A DNA stretch of 64,000 nt from Fibrisoma limi BUZ 3 (lineage in GTDB: Bacteria > Bacteroidota > Bacteroidia > Cytophagales > Spirosomataceae). The stretch spans positions 525,174-589,173 of the forward strand of contig NZ_CAIT01000010.1 of the NCBI RefSeq assembly GCF_000296815.2. The letters run 5' to 3'. The notes under the pieces are model-generated. The model searched no databases, was not told the DNA's origin, and saw nothing but the letters and a program-made list of their open reading frames with translations. Below, in pieces: positions 1 through 8,018 of the stretch (positions within the stretch are counted from its first letter, which is position 1; every line of letters starts with the position of its first letter). A program made the translations under genes and the position numbers.

Positions 1-1886
1 TTAGACGGCGCCAGTGTTGAGAACCAGTCGTTGCGGGCCGTGGCGTTCAGGTACAGAAACTCTTTGTAGGAGATGGTCGCAGCCCCGAACAGCGAGTTGA
101 TTTCTTTCTCCGACAGGCTGTAGAGTGGGTCTTTGATACGGCCGTTCATGACGGTGTACAGGCCCGGCTGCACGAAATCCTGCACCGTTACGCTGTTGTA
201 ATCGTTGCGGGCGTAGCGGTGGTTACCCCCAAACGTAGCGTCGACACCGATGTTGCCGAACGTCTTGTTGAAGCCCAGAATGAAGTCCAGGTTGCGTTCA
301 ACGTTCTGTCGTACATCCTGCGTATAGGAGCCGTTCACGTAGCCAACCGGGGCGCGGGCAATGGGGGCGTAGCCGTTCGGAATGTTGTAGTCCTGATTCC
401 GGATGTACGAATCCTGCGCCAGTCGTCCCTGTAGGTACAGCCAGTCGGTGAACTGGTATTTCAGCGCTACGTTGCCGAACAGCCGGTCGCGCCGAACGTT
501 CTCGAACTTGTGACTCATGGAATAGTACGGGTTATTCCGAACCAGAAAGCGCGAAAAGACGAATTCGTCGCCGTTGGGCAGGGTCTGGTTTTGCTGCAGG
601 GCTTCGAACGGCATGGAGTTGGCCAGCGTAAAAATCACCGTCGATACGGACAGGTCCTGGGTGTTTAGCTGGGGCGGATTGATGTTGTTTTCCTTCGAGT
701 AGTTAATATTCCCCGTGGCCGTCAGTCGGCTGGTAATGTTCTGGGTAAAGCCCAGGTTGATCACCTTCCGGTTGAACTTGTTGTTCTCCATGATCCCCTT
801 GTTATCAGTATTGCCAAACGACAGGCTGAAACCTCCGTTTTGCCCGTTGTTGGCCACCGTAACGGTATTGGTGAAATTGGTCCCAACCCGGTAGAACTTC
901 CGTACGCGGTTGAAAACCGGTTCGTAGGGCCAGGTTTCGTTATCGAACAGAATCTGGGTCATGCCCGGCTGAAATTTTTCACCAAAGCTCCAGACACCCG
1001 AAGTCGGGTTGGGCGTAGTAGGCCGCTTGCCGCCTTCGCCCTGGCCGTACTCATACTGAAAATCCGTAAAATCGAGGGGGGTATCGGTTGTGAAGTTGGC
1101 GTTGTACGTAACGCCGAATCCTTTACCGGTGCCCCGGCTTTTGGTGGTGATCATCACGACACCGTCTTTGGCCCGTGAGCCGTAGAGCGCAGCCGCCGTC
1201 GCGCCTTTCAGTACGTCGATGGTTTCGATATCGTCGGGGTTGATACTGCTCAGGCCGTCGCCACCGTCGGAACTGTTGGACGCCCGGTTGCCAAAGTCAC
1301 CACCGAGGGCGTAGTTTGAGTTGTCGATCGGTACGCCGTTAACCACAATGAGCGGGTTGTTCTGACCCGCAAACGACGACTGACCCCGGATTCGGATTTT
1401 GGCCGAACCGGCCGGTCCCGTTCCCATAGACGAAATGTTGACCCCGGCCAGTTTCCCCTGCAAGCCACTCACGAAGTTGGTCGTTCGGTTGACCGAAATC
1501 TGTTCGGCGTTGACCGAGGCCGTAGCGTACCCGAGGGTTTTTGCTTCCTTCTTAATCCCGAGCGCCGTAACAATTACTTCATCGATAGCCTTGGCGTCTT
1601 CGACCAACTGCACGTTGATGACCGAGCGGTTATTGACCGGAACCGTCTGGCTTACGTAGCTGATGTACGAGAAAATCAGCGAGGTTTCCGGGCCTGCATT
1701 AATCGCGTAGTTCCCCGACGCATCGGTTGTTGTTCCCTGCGTCGTACCAACCACTACTACGTTAACACCGGGTAACCCCTGGTTGTCGGCTCCGGTGACA
1801 CGGCCCGTCACGCGGTTCGATTGTGCCCGGCTGTAATAGCTCTGGCACACGAGCAACAGAATAAGTGCATAAACCAATTTTTTCAT
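1..1886 (-). CDS. SusC/RagA-family TonB-dependent outer-membrane receptor (N-terminal part, runs off the left edge)
   Basis: The protein starts at an ATG at 1884-1886 and stays open to the window edge, about 628 codons. It begins with a signal peptide (MKKLVYALILLLVCQ...) and then a carboxypeptidase-regulatory-like beta-sandwich (GRVTGADNQGLPGVNVVVVG). A TonB plug follows, with the SusC-typical stretch giving IRIRGQSSF, PLIVVNGVPID and LKGATAAALYGSRAKDGVV. Barrel sequence of the SusC type follows (NGGFSLSFGNTDNKG). SusC proteins pair with a SusD lipoprotein to import oligosaccharides or related ligands; the SusD gene would lie beyond base 1. It begins 55 bp after the dehydratase stop codon on the same strand, so the two are probably co-transcribed. 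The substrate cannot be read from the sequence; the neighbour suggests an acidic sugar. Confidence 0.93.
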   Translation of the reverse strand, partial: MKKLVYALILLLVCQSYYSRAQSNRVTGRVTGADNQGLPGVNVVVVGTTQGTTTDASGNYAINAGPETSLIFSYISYVSQTVPVNNRSVINVQLVEDAKAIDEVIVTALGIKKEAKTLGYATASVNAEQISVNRTTNFVSGLQGKLAGVNISSMGTGPAGSAKIRIRGQSSFAGQNNPLIVVNGVPIDNSNYALGGDFGNRASNSSDGGDGLSSINPDDIETIDVLKGATAAALYGSRAKDGVVMITTKSRGTGKGFGVTYNANFTTDTPLDFTDFQYEYGQGEGGKRPTTPNPTSGVWSFGEKFQPGMTQILFDNETWPYEPVFNRVRKFYRVGTNFTNTVTVANNGQNGGFSLSFGNTDNKGIMENNKFNRKVINLGFTQNITSRLTATGNINYSKENNINPPQLNTQDLSVSTVIFTLANSMPFEALQQNQTLPNGDEFVFSRFLVRNNPYYSMSHKFENVRRDRLFGNVALKYQFTDWLYLQGRLAQDSYIRNQDYNIPNGYAPIARAPVGYVNGSYTQDVRQNVERNLDFILGFNKTFGNIGVDATFGGNHRYARNDYNSVTVQDFVQPGLYTVMNGRIKDPLYSLSEKEINSLFGAATISYKEFLYLNATARNDWFSTLAPS

Positions 1887-1941
1887 GGGTAAGGAACAGT
1901 TAAGGAATAGTTAAAAGGCAATCAAAGGACGCTAAGCCATT

Positions 1942-3186
1942 CTACCAGTTGTGAATGGCACCATCGGGGCTTTTCAGGATCGGATGCGGGTACTTCGTAT
2001 TCTCCGCTATTTCCATGAGGAACGTAGCCTTTTTCGGGTCGAACTTCACTCCAAGGCCCGGAGCGGGATTGAGGTAAAGCTTACCGTTTTTGAAATTGAC
2101 CAGGTCTTCGTTGAAGTAAGGCGGTCGCTCAGGTTCGCCACCCGCCAGTTCCATCAGGCAGCGTGTAGGGCTGCTGGAACCCATCACATGCACCAGCGTA
2201 GCGACGGCGAGCGGCCCCGTGAAGTGCGGAATCATGCCTACGTAGTGCGTCTCGCACATAGCGGCCAGTTTCTTGAATTCAGAGATGCCGCCCGTGTTCG
2301 GAATAGTGAACCGGGTGTAATCGATCAGGTGCTGCTCAATGAAGTTGTTGCTGTCCCAACGGTCGCCAAACTGCTCACCGACGGCAATGGGCACGCTCGT
2401 TTGCTGCCGGATTGTTTTGTACACGTCCGGGTTTTCGGACCGCACAATGTCCTCCACGAAATACGGCTCCAGGTTTTCAAGGGCTTTGCAGATCTTGATC
2501 CCCTCGGTAGTGTCGAAGCGGGTATGCAGGTCGATGGCCCATTTGCCGCCCCCGCCCACGGCCGCATCGATTCGTTTACAGAGTTCAATCGTTTTCTTCG
2601 CGTTGTCGTAGAAGTCGAACGGTTCGGAACCATTGCCACCTGTTGGCCCGATCCGGTACGCCCGTAACCCGGCTTCAATACAATCCCGGGCGCGTTCTTC
2701 TTCGGTTTTGGCTTTGGAGGCCTTGAATCCGGTAGCATAGCACTCAACGTAGTCGCGGGTGGCTCCGCCCAGCAGTTCGTAGACAGGTACGCCCAGCGCC
2801 TTTCCTTTTATGTCCCACAGTGCCATGTCGAGGGCTCCCTGCGCATGCAGTTTTTCACGACCTGGGGGGTAGAACATACCCCGGTACAAGTTCTGCCAGA
2901 TATGCTCGATCCGGAACGGATTTTCACCGATTATCATCTGAGCACACTGCTCAATCATATCCTTCGAGCCGCCCTCGCCGATACCAATAATGCCGCCGTC
3001 GGTTTCGATCTCGACAATGCCCCGTGCCTGATTGAAAAGTGGCTTGGTATAGCCCGGGGCCGCATAGTACCGGATTTTTGTAATCTTTAGTTTCGGTATG
3101 GCAGCCTCCGATTTGACCAGCGGAAGCCCGGCCATAGCTGCACCAGAACCCAGAATGGCGGATTTGATAAACGTTCTTCGTTGCAT
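1942..3186 (-). CDS. Exported enolase-superfamily sugar-acid dehydratase (galactonate dehydratase-like)
   Basis: This is a 414-aa mandelate racemase/muconate lactonizing-type protein. The N-terminus MQRRTFIKSAILGSGAAMAG looks like a Tat export signal with a relaxed RR motif. Metal ligands of the barrel are visible as the Asp of AIDLH, the Glu of FVED and the Glu of VGEQFGD. A His follows the first Asp (DLH) and another lies in IPHFTGPLA, as in D-galactonate dehydratase-type enzymes, which abstract a proton and eliminate water from an aldonic acid to give a 2-keto-3-deoxy acid. It lies between a LacI regulator and SusC, with a LacI-like palindrome 33 bp before its start. The superfamily call is firm; the substrate is inference. 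An exported location is unusual for this enzyme class, which is normally cytoplasmic. Confidence 0.85.
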   Translation of the reverse strand: MQRRTFIKSAILGSGAAMAGLPLVKSEAAIPKLKITKIRYYAAPGYTKPLFNQARGIVEIETDGGIIGIGEGGSKDMIEQCAQMIIGENPFRIEHIWQNLYRGMFYPPGREKLHAQGALDMALWDIKGKALGVPVYELLGGATRDYVECYATGFKASKAKTEEERARDCIEAGLRAYRIGPTGGNGSEPFDFYDNAKKTIELCKRIDAAVGGGGKWAIDLHTRFDTTEGIKICKALENLEPYFVEDIVRSENPDVYKTIRQQTSVPIAVGEQFGDRWDSNNFIEQHLIDYTRFTIPNTGGISEFKKLAAMCETHYVGMIPHFTGPLAVATLVHVMGSSSPTRCLMELAGGEPERPPYFNEDLVNFKNGKLYLNPAPGLGVKFDPKKATFLMEIAENTKYPHPILKSPDGAIHNW

Positions 3187-3218
3187 ACAACTCGGGTAAA
3201 GATTTAGGAAAAGGGCTT

Positions 3219-3234
3219 GCTTTAACGATTAAGC
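3219..3234. promoter_or_regulatory. Candidate LacI-family operator upstream of the dehydratase
   Basis: The sequence GCTTTAACGATTAAGC is an imperfect palindrome centred on CG, as is usual for LacI-family operators. Its complement shares GCTTAATCGTT with a second site at 4362-4380, upstream of the lacI-type gene itself. The position is 33 bp before the dehydratase start. Recognition by the adjacent regulator is inferred. Confidence 0.5.
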
Positions 3235-3253
3235 AAACGGATAAAATATAAAA

Positions 3254-4291
3254 TCAGGTAACGAGTGCTTTGACTTTCGAGGAATTACGGGCAATCAGCG
3301 TGGCCTCCATCAGCACCTGTCGGGGTGGCTGTTCAGGGTCTTTGAGCTTGCTGATCAACAGCTCCACCGCCGTTTTGCCGAGCGCTTCCATGGGCTGCTG
3401 GAGATACGTAATAGGGCAGTAGTAAAGGTCGAAGGCTTCGGCCTGACCGAAACTGACAATCGCCAGGTCGTCCGGAACCGTCAGCCCTAATTCGTTAATG
3501 TACTTCAGACCACTGATGGCCAGCCGGTACGTACTAAAAATCAGCGCGTCAACCGGCTGGTCGGCGGCCAGCATCCGGTCGATACCGGCGCGTATTTCCG
3601 GTTCAATCCGGCCGAAATCAACCTCCGTAAGCCAGTCTGGGTGGAACGTAATTTCAGCATCGCGCAGCGACTCTACATACCCCCGAATTCGCTCCTGCAT
3701 GTGGAACAACTGCGACCGGTACGCAATCAGACCAATGTTGCGGTAACCACCTTCGATGAGGTGGGTCCCGGCTATGTAGGAAGCGTGGTAGTTATTCAGA
3801 ACAACGTAGTCGGTCGGAATGGCCGGGAAGTGTCGGTCAAGCAGGACAAATGATACGTTCCGGCTGCTCAGGTATTGAATCTGCTCTTCGGTGTTTTCGG
3901 AGGAGACGATGATAAACCCATCGACCTGCCGATTCAGCAGTACGTTGATCAGATCCCAGGATTTATCGGCATCTTCGTCCGAGCTGCCGATAATGACCGT
4001 ATAATCGTTCTTCTTGGCCTCGTCTTCTACAATCCGGGCAATGTTGGCAAAGAATGGGTTGGATATATCGGCTATAATGAGCCCAATGGTCTGGGTTTTT
4101 CCACTGCGCAGGCTCTTGGCCAGGTAATTTGGCTTGTAATTTAGTTCAATCGCGATCTGCCTGATTTTAGCCGCAATATCGACTCCTACCCGGCTTTCTT
4201 TCTCCTTACCGTTGAGTACATAGGAAACCAGTGCGGTCGATACGCCGGCTTTCTCCGCAATGTCCTTCAAGGATACTTTTTTCTTGCTCAT
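3254..4291 (-). CDS. LacI-family transcriptional regulator
   Basis: This 345-aa protein has an N-terminal LacI helix-turn-helix (VSLKDIAEKAGVSTALVSYV, about residues 5-25), the hinge region, and a periplasmic-binding-like sensor domain (IGLIIADISNPFFANIARIV). The length is normal for the family. It lies 67 bp upstream of the dehydratase on the same strand, with candidate operators before both genes, so it probably represses its own operon and responds to a sugar acid or derived sugar. The ligand is unknown. Confidence 0.93.
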   Translation of the reverse strand: MSKKKVSLKDIAEKAGVSTALVSYVLNGKEKESRVGVDIAAKIRQIAIELNYKPNYLAKSLRSGKTQTIGLIIADISNPFFANIARIVEDEAKKNDYTVIIGSSDEDADKSWDLINVLLNRQVDGFIIVSSENTEEQIQYLSSRNVSFVLLDRHFPAIPTDYVVLNNYHASYIAGTHLIEGGYRNIGLIAYRSQLFHMQERIRGYVESLRDAEITFHPDWLTEVDFGRIEPEIRAGIDRMLAADQPVDALIFSTYRLAISGLKYINELGLTVPDDLAIVSFGQAEAFDLYYCPITYLQQPMEALGKTAVELLISKLKDPEQPPRQVLMEATLIARNSSKVKALVT

Positions 4292-4361
4292 GAGGAGAGA
4301 CCTGGCAGCGAGAAAAAGTATCGAGGGAGCGGCTCGTTGTCAGTATTACTGTCAAATGTAA

Positions 4362-4380
4362 GCTTAATCGTTTAAATAGC
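4362..4380. promoter_or_regulatory. Candidate LacI-family operator upstream of the regulator gene
   Basis: GCTTAATCGTTTAAATAGC shares GCTTAATCGTT with the reverse complement of the site at 3219-3234. It lies about 70-90 bp before the regulator start codon, which fits autoregulation. No binding is demonstrated by sequence alone. Confidence 0.45.
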
Positions 4381-4454
4381 AAATTTTTTGTAGATATTTT
4401 CTAAAAAATTTCATTTTGTAAGGAAATGTGGCCTGAATAAATGGCTCTTACGTA

Positions 4455-5192
4455 TCAAACCGATGCCTTCTTTGGCTTTGTTGTCATGAAATCTTTCAGG
4501 TAGAACGGCTCGAATGAAGCTACGTCCTCAAACCGGCGTTCGACGAAGGCAACGCCCGCCAGCTCGCCGACCGTCCGGGCCGATGGATGAATAAGCTGCG
4601 CCAGAAACCGGGCATTTGAGTGATCGCTCAGCACCGGTCGGCATTTGTCGGCACCGTCGCCGAAAAATACTACGGGGTTGCGATCCAGCACGTCGGTAAA
4701 CGTTTGCTCATCAACAATTTTGGCCGATGTAGGCATCACGACCGTATTTGCTTCGCCATACAGAGCGCAGTACACTTCCATTCGTCGGGCGTCGAGCATA
4801 GGGCACAGAATAGGAAGCGTAGAATCGGCGTTGGTGGATGTGATCCATGGCCGCACCTGCGCAGCCATGGCTTCGAGGGTATTGATGGCAATCAGCGGCT
4901 TGTCAAGCGCGAAGCATAACCCTTTGGCGGTTGAGACACCAATCCGAAGCCCGGTGTACGACCCTGGCCCTTTCGCTACGGCAATGGCGTCAAGTTGTTG
5001 GAGGTCGTGGCCGCTGTGACGGACTACATCGCTGATGAGCGTCGTCAGCATGGCCGAGGAGGTACGTTCTGTAAATAATTCGTAACTCCCGAGTAGTCTG
5101 GCTTTTTCCGGATTTTGAGCGGTAGTCTCGTTGATTTGATGGAGCGCAACAGAACAGACGGTTGTCGAGGTGTCGATGGAGAGAATGAGCAT
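4455..5192 (-). CDS. tsaB: tRNA threonylcarbamoyladenosine biosynthesis protein TsaB
   Basis: This 245-aa ASKHA-fold protein begins with LILSIDTSTTVCSVAL, the typical TsaB phosphate-1 motif, and contains AVAKGPGSYTGLRIGVSTAK, the most conserved TsaB signature. TsaB is the scaffold partner of TsaD and TsaE in forming t6A at position 37 of ANN-decoding tRNAs. Length and motifs are normal. The start codon lies only a couple of bases from a long polypurine/polypyrimidine hairpin separating it from the S41 protease gene, so the upstream translation signals are inside the 3' arm of that hairpin. Confidence 0.95.
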   Translation of the reverse strand: MLILSIDTSTTVCSVALHQINETTAQNPEKARLLGSYELFTERTSSAMLTTLISDVVRHSGHDLQQLDAIAVAKGPGSYTGLRIGVSTAKGLCFALDKPLIAINTLEAMAAQVRPWITSTNADSTLPILCPMLDARRMEVYCALYGEANTVVMPTSAKIVDEQTFTDVLDRNPVVFFGDGADKCRPVLSDHSNARFLAQLIHPSARTVGELAGVAFVERRFEDVASFEPFYLKDFMTTKPKKASV

Positions 5193-5193
5193 A

Positions 5194-5298
5194 GAGGAGG
5201 AAAGGAGGAAAGGGAGGAGAGGAGGAAGGGACGAAAGGAGAAAGGAGTATCCCCCTCGTCCCTTTTCTCCCCTTCCTCCTCTCCTCCCTTTCTCCTCT
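5194..5298. repeat. Polypurine/polypyrimidine intercistronic hairpin
   Basis: A purine-only arm (perfect 22-nt core at 5209-5230, AAAGGGAGGAGAGGAGGAAG...) is mirrored by its exact complement at 5270-5291, with further imperfect pairing outside and a short loop around TATCCCCC. It fills the whole space between the S41 protease stop and the tsaB start. A second element of similar composition, also with TATCCC near its loop, lies at 45210-45305. Confidence 0.85.
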
Positions 5299-6959
5299 TA
5301 TTTCTTTCCTTTCAAAATTTCCTGGTAACGATTCATATTGCCGAACAGGTCAAGCGCGGCCTTGATTTCGGGGTCAGTGCCGAACGACGACTCTTTCAGG
5401 CCTTTCTGCAAGTAGTAATGCCCCGTAATTTCCTGCTCAAGCAGGGTTTTGATTTCACTTTTGAACGTATTGAGGTCGGCATCCTTGCTGTGCGACATCT
5501 TCGTTTTCAGCGACTTCAACTGATCCTGAATCTGATCGAAGTATTTCTCCTTCTTGGCCGAGGCTTCGAGGGTGCCGAGGTCTTTTTCTACCTGAGTGGT
5601 GTAGTCGTATTCCTTGTCGCTCAACCACTTCACAAAGTCCTGGTATTCGGCATCGGTCAGGCGGAACTCCCGGGCGGGTTTGATCGTCGGATGCTCATGC
5701 CGGTACTTGACGGCGTAGTCGAAAATCAGCCCTTTGTTAGTCAGGCTCAGGGCAATCGGCGTCGGTGTCTGGTCCTCAACGGCAATATCGGGCGTTACGC
5801 CACCGCCGTCGTACACGACGCGGCCGACTTTGGTTTTGAAGGCTGTTTTAAGCGAATCCGGAATCTTACCTACGCTGCCGTCGGGGTTGCGGTGGCTGTA
5901 GTCGATGGCCTGAATACAACGGCCGCTTGGAATGTAGTATTTAGCCGTGGTGATTTTCAGCTTGGTGTTGAATGACAGTTCGCGGGTCGTCTGAACCAGG
6001 CCCTTGCCGTACGTCCGCTGACCAATCAGTACCCCACGGTCGTAGTCCTGGATCACACCCGACACGATTTCGGCCGCCGATGCACTGTGACTATTGGTCA
6101 GCACCACAATCGGAATCTCAAGGTCAACGGGTGGATTCAGGGCCGTGTAGGTCTTATTCCACTCGGTCACTTTGCCTTTCGTCGTCACTACCTCCGAATC
6201 TTTCGGAATGAACAGGTTCGAAATGTCGATGGCCATGTTCAGCAGACCACCCGGGTTCTCACGTACGTCGAGGATCAGCTTCTTCATGCCCTTGCCTTTC
6301 AACTCCTGAAAAGCAGTACGTACTTCCCGCGAGGCCGTAGCCGTGAAGTCTTTCAGATCAATGTAGCCGACCTCATTATTGATCATGCCGTAGTAGGGCA
6401 CGTTCGTCATCTTCACTACGTCGCGGGTAACGCTCACGTCGACGGGGTCTTTCTGACCGTAGCGCTTTACAGTCAGCTTAACGGCCGTATTGGTCTGGCC
6501 ACGTAGCAGCTTACCGGCGTCGGCATCCCGGCGCGACTTTACGTCCACACCGTCCACTTTGATAACCTCGTCGCCAATCTGCAGACCGGATTTTTCGGCG
6601 GGGGTTCCTTCGTAGATCATCAGTACGATGTTCTTACCCTGCCGCTGGCCGATGAGGGCGCCGATGCCGTTGTAGCGGCCGGTCGTCATGGTCATGTAAT
6701 CTTCGATCTCGTCTTCGGCGAAGAAATTGGTGTACGGGTCCAGTGCCTTCAGCATGGCGTCGATGCTGGTCTTGACCATCCGGTTTGGATTGACCTCGTC
6801 GACGTAGTACATGTTCAGTTCCTTGAACAGGGTCGCGTAGATGTCGAGGTTGCGGGCGATCTCAAAGAACCGGTCGTCGTTTCTGAACGAATACAGACCG
6901 ACACTGCCTGCCAGCAGCGCTGTTGAGGCTATTAGGGTAAAGCGTTTACGAAGGCGCAT
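5298..6959 (-). CDS. S41-family C-terminal processing peptidase with PDZ domain
   Basis: This 553-aa protein has an N-terminal membrane anchor or signal (FTLIASTALLAGSVGLYSF), a PDZ domain around residues 90-175 (GTPAEKSGLQIGDEVIKVDG), and the S41 catalytic core. The catalytic serine lies in TNSHSASAAEI and the lysine in QRTYGKGLVQ, giving the Ser-Lys dyad. A C-terminal helical extension of about 150 residues follows. The family cleaves periplasmic proteins near their C-terminus. It follows rnpA by 27 bp on the same strand, so the order is rpmH, rnpA, protease, tsaB. Confidence 0.94.
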   Translation of the reverse strand: MRLRKRFTLIASTALLAGSVGLYSFRNDDRFFEIARNLDIYATLFKELNMYYVDEVNPNRMVKTSIDAMLKALDPYTNFFAEDEIEDYMTMTTGRYNGIGALIGQRQGKNIVLMIYEGTPAEKSGLQIGDEVIKVDGVDVKSRRDADAGKLLRGQTNTAVKLTVKRYGQKDPVDVSVTRDVVKMTNVPYYGMINNEVGYIDLKDFTATASREVRTAFQELKGKGMKKLILDVRENPGGLLNMAIDISNLFIPKDSEVVTTKGKVTEWNKTYTALNPPVDLEIPIVVLTNSHSASAAEIVSGVIQDYDRGVLIGQRTYGKGLVQTTRELSFNTKLKITTAKYYIPSGRCIQAIDYSHRNPDGSVGKIPDSLKTAFKTKVGRVVYDGGGVTPDIAVEDQTPTPIALSLTNKGLIFDYAVKYRHEHPTIKPAREFRLTDAEYQDFVKWLSDKEYDYTTQVEKDLGTLEASAKKEKYFDQIQDQLKSLKTKMSHSKDADLNTFKSEIKTLLEQEITGHYYLQKGLKESSFGTDPEIKAALDLFGNMNRYQEILKGKK

Positions 6960-6986
6960 GGGAGAGTCGTTTAAAGCCCGGCCAGG

Positions 6987-7556
6987 TTATAATTTCTGTA
7001 AGGCTAATTTCATACCTTTTTCTATTTCTTCAAACGAAATTTTAGCCTTGGCGGTATAAAGAAACGCAATAGCGGCCGGAGGTTGCTTCGACTGGTTCCC
7101 AGGACGAAATAAAAGTGATTTATTCAGGCGGTACGCTTCCCGGACACGTCGGCGAATAAGGTTGCGGTCAACCGCCCGTTTGAAGTTCCGTTTGGAGACA
7201 ACAATCAGGATGGCGGGGAGTATTTCTGACGGATGTGAACGGTCAGACGTACCGTCAGACCGGGTTTCATCCGGATGCGAACCATCACCTTCGGTCTGAC
7301 GGTACGTCTGACCGGACAGGCCTGGTTGTTGTGATGCGTCGGTCAGACGTACCGTCAGACCTTCTGGGCTCGGCTGTTGTGGATCGCTGGTCTGAGGGTA
7401 CGTCTGACCGGATGACCCCTGGAGGTCCTGGGGAAGATACAACACCCGAAACGGAAAAAGGTAGAACGTTTTCGTCAACGCACTACCCTTTTCAAATAAT
7501 TGACTAATAACTTTTTTGCTGCAAAGCCGCTCGGATTTCGTGAAGGTTTGCCGCAT
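6987..7556 (-). CDS. rnpA: Ribonuclease P protein component with a repeat-derived in-frame insertion
   Basis: The protein binds the RNase P RNA for 5' maturation of pre-tRNAs. The start (FTKSERLCSKKVISQLFEKG), the strand FYLFPFRVLYLP and the RNR signature (SKRNFKRAVDRNLIRRRVRE, about residues 121-140) are all intact. It is 189 aa, while the family is usually about 115-135 aa. The excess is a low-complexity segment at about residues 43-111, placed in the loop between FRVLYLP and PAILIVVSKR. That segment is encoded by four copies of a 21-nt palindrome-like repeat (7241-7409), read as SGQTYPQT, GLTVRLT, SGQTYRQT and SDGTSD. The rpmH-rnpA order is the usual one. The gene is probably functional because both conserved halves are in frame. 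Confidence 0.92.
   Translation of the reverse strand: MRQTFTKSERLCSKKVISQLFEKGSALTKTFYLFPFRVLYLPQDLQGSSGQTYPQTSDPQQPSPEGLTVRLTDASQQPGLSGQTYRQTEGDGSHPDETRSDGTSDRSHPSEILPAILIVVSKRNFKRAVDRNLIRRRVREAYRLNKSLLFRPGNQSKQPPAAIAFLYTAKAKISFEEIEKGMKLALQKL
7241..7409. repeat. Four copies of a 21-nt imperfect palindrome in alternating orientation inside rnpA
   Basis: Copies lie at 7241-7261, 7293-7313, 7341-7361 and 7389-7409. The first and third begin GGTCAGACGTACCGTCAG; the second is their exact reverse complement and the fourth differs from the second by one base. Each copy is itself an interrupted palindrome with GGTC/GACC ends and an internal duplication of GTCAGAC. Five of its six reading frames lack a stop codon and its length is a multiple of three, so it can sit inside a gene. 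Confidence 0.95.
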
Positions 7557-7563
7557 GAAGTCG

Positions 7564-7642
7564 GTTTACGGTTTTTGGTTTACGATTTTAGCTCATTCTG
7601 CCAACCGTAGCGACAGATTGCCGTGAACCGAAAACCGTAAAC
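7564..7642. repeat. Intercistronic hairpin of 7-nt units between rpmH and rnpA
   Basis: Arms of 21 nt at 7564-7584 and 7622-7642 pair with two mismatches. The left arm is three 7-nt units (GTTTACG, GTTTTTG, GTTTACG). The complement of the right arm is GTTTACG, GTTTTCG, GTTCACG. It begins just after the rpmH stop and ends 8 bp before the rnpA start. Confidence 0.85.
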
Positions 7643-7645
7643 AGA

Positions 7646-7813
7646 TTACAGCTTGAAGCGTTCGCCTTTCTTCTCGTCGGATACGGTCAGTTTCCAGCGA
7701 CCCTTTGCGCGACGACGGGCCAGCACCTTGCGGCCGTTAGCGGTTGACATCCGCTCGCGGAAACCGTGTTTGTTTTTCCGCTTACGGTTTGAAGGTTGGT
7801 ACGTTCTTTTCAT
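7646..7813 (-). CDS. rpmH: 50S ribosomal protein L34
   Basis: This is a 55-aa, highly basic protein. It begins [20 protein letters not shown] and continues [19 protein letters not shown], the family consensus. A short C-terminal extension ([14 protein letters not shown]) is common in Bacteroidota. It is the first gene of the rpmH-rnpA unit, and a good promoter lies about 40 bp upstream. Confidence 0.97.
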   Translation of the reverse strand: MKRTYQPSNRKRKNKHGFRERMSTANGRKVLARRRAKGRWKLTVSDEKKGERFKL

Positions 7814-7854
7814 GATCTATCTGCCCTAAATGCCTTGTTTTCCAAATGAGTGCG

Positions 7855-7885
7855 CAAAGGTACGGCAAGTTTAGCAGTATATCAA
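7855..7885 (-). promoter_or_regulatory. Bacteroidota-type promoter of rpmH
   Basis: Read on the minus strand, TTG is followed by 20 nt and then TACCTTTG, a perfect match to the Bacteroidota primary-sigma -7 element TAnnTTTG. It lies about 40 bp before the rpmH start codon. Confidence 0.6.
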
Positions 7886-8018
7886 GCACAACTAAAAAAA
7901 CGATTTACTTTCCCGTTGGTTGATTAACTAATTGGGTAAATGGCTAATTTGTGGATGCCCACCGGGGTTCGTTGCCATGTAACCGACCCCTTTGCCCGAA
8001 TACTTACCTGACTTTTCT

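Noticed and set aside
1951..2667. Plus-strand open frame of 238 codons opposite the dehydratase
   Set aside because: It lies entirely antisense to a well-supported enzyme with all catalytic motifs, has no recognisable domain, and follows from high GC and codon bias.
5115..5975. Plus-strand frame through the polypurine hairpin and S41 gene
   Set aside because: It includes a run of Arg/Gly/Glu translated from the purine tract and is antisense to the protease.
7241..7409. CRISPR array
   Set aside because: The 21-nt repeats alternate in orientation, lie inside rnpA, and the spacers are short and unequal; no cas genes are near.
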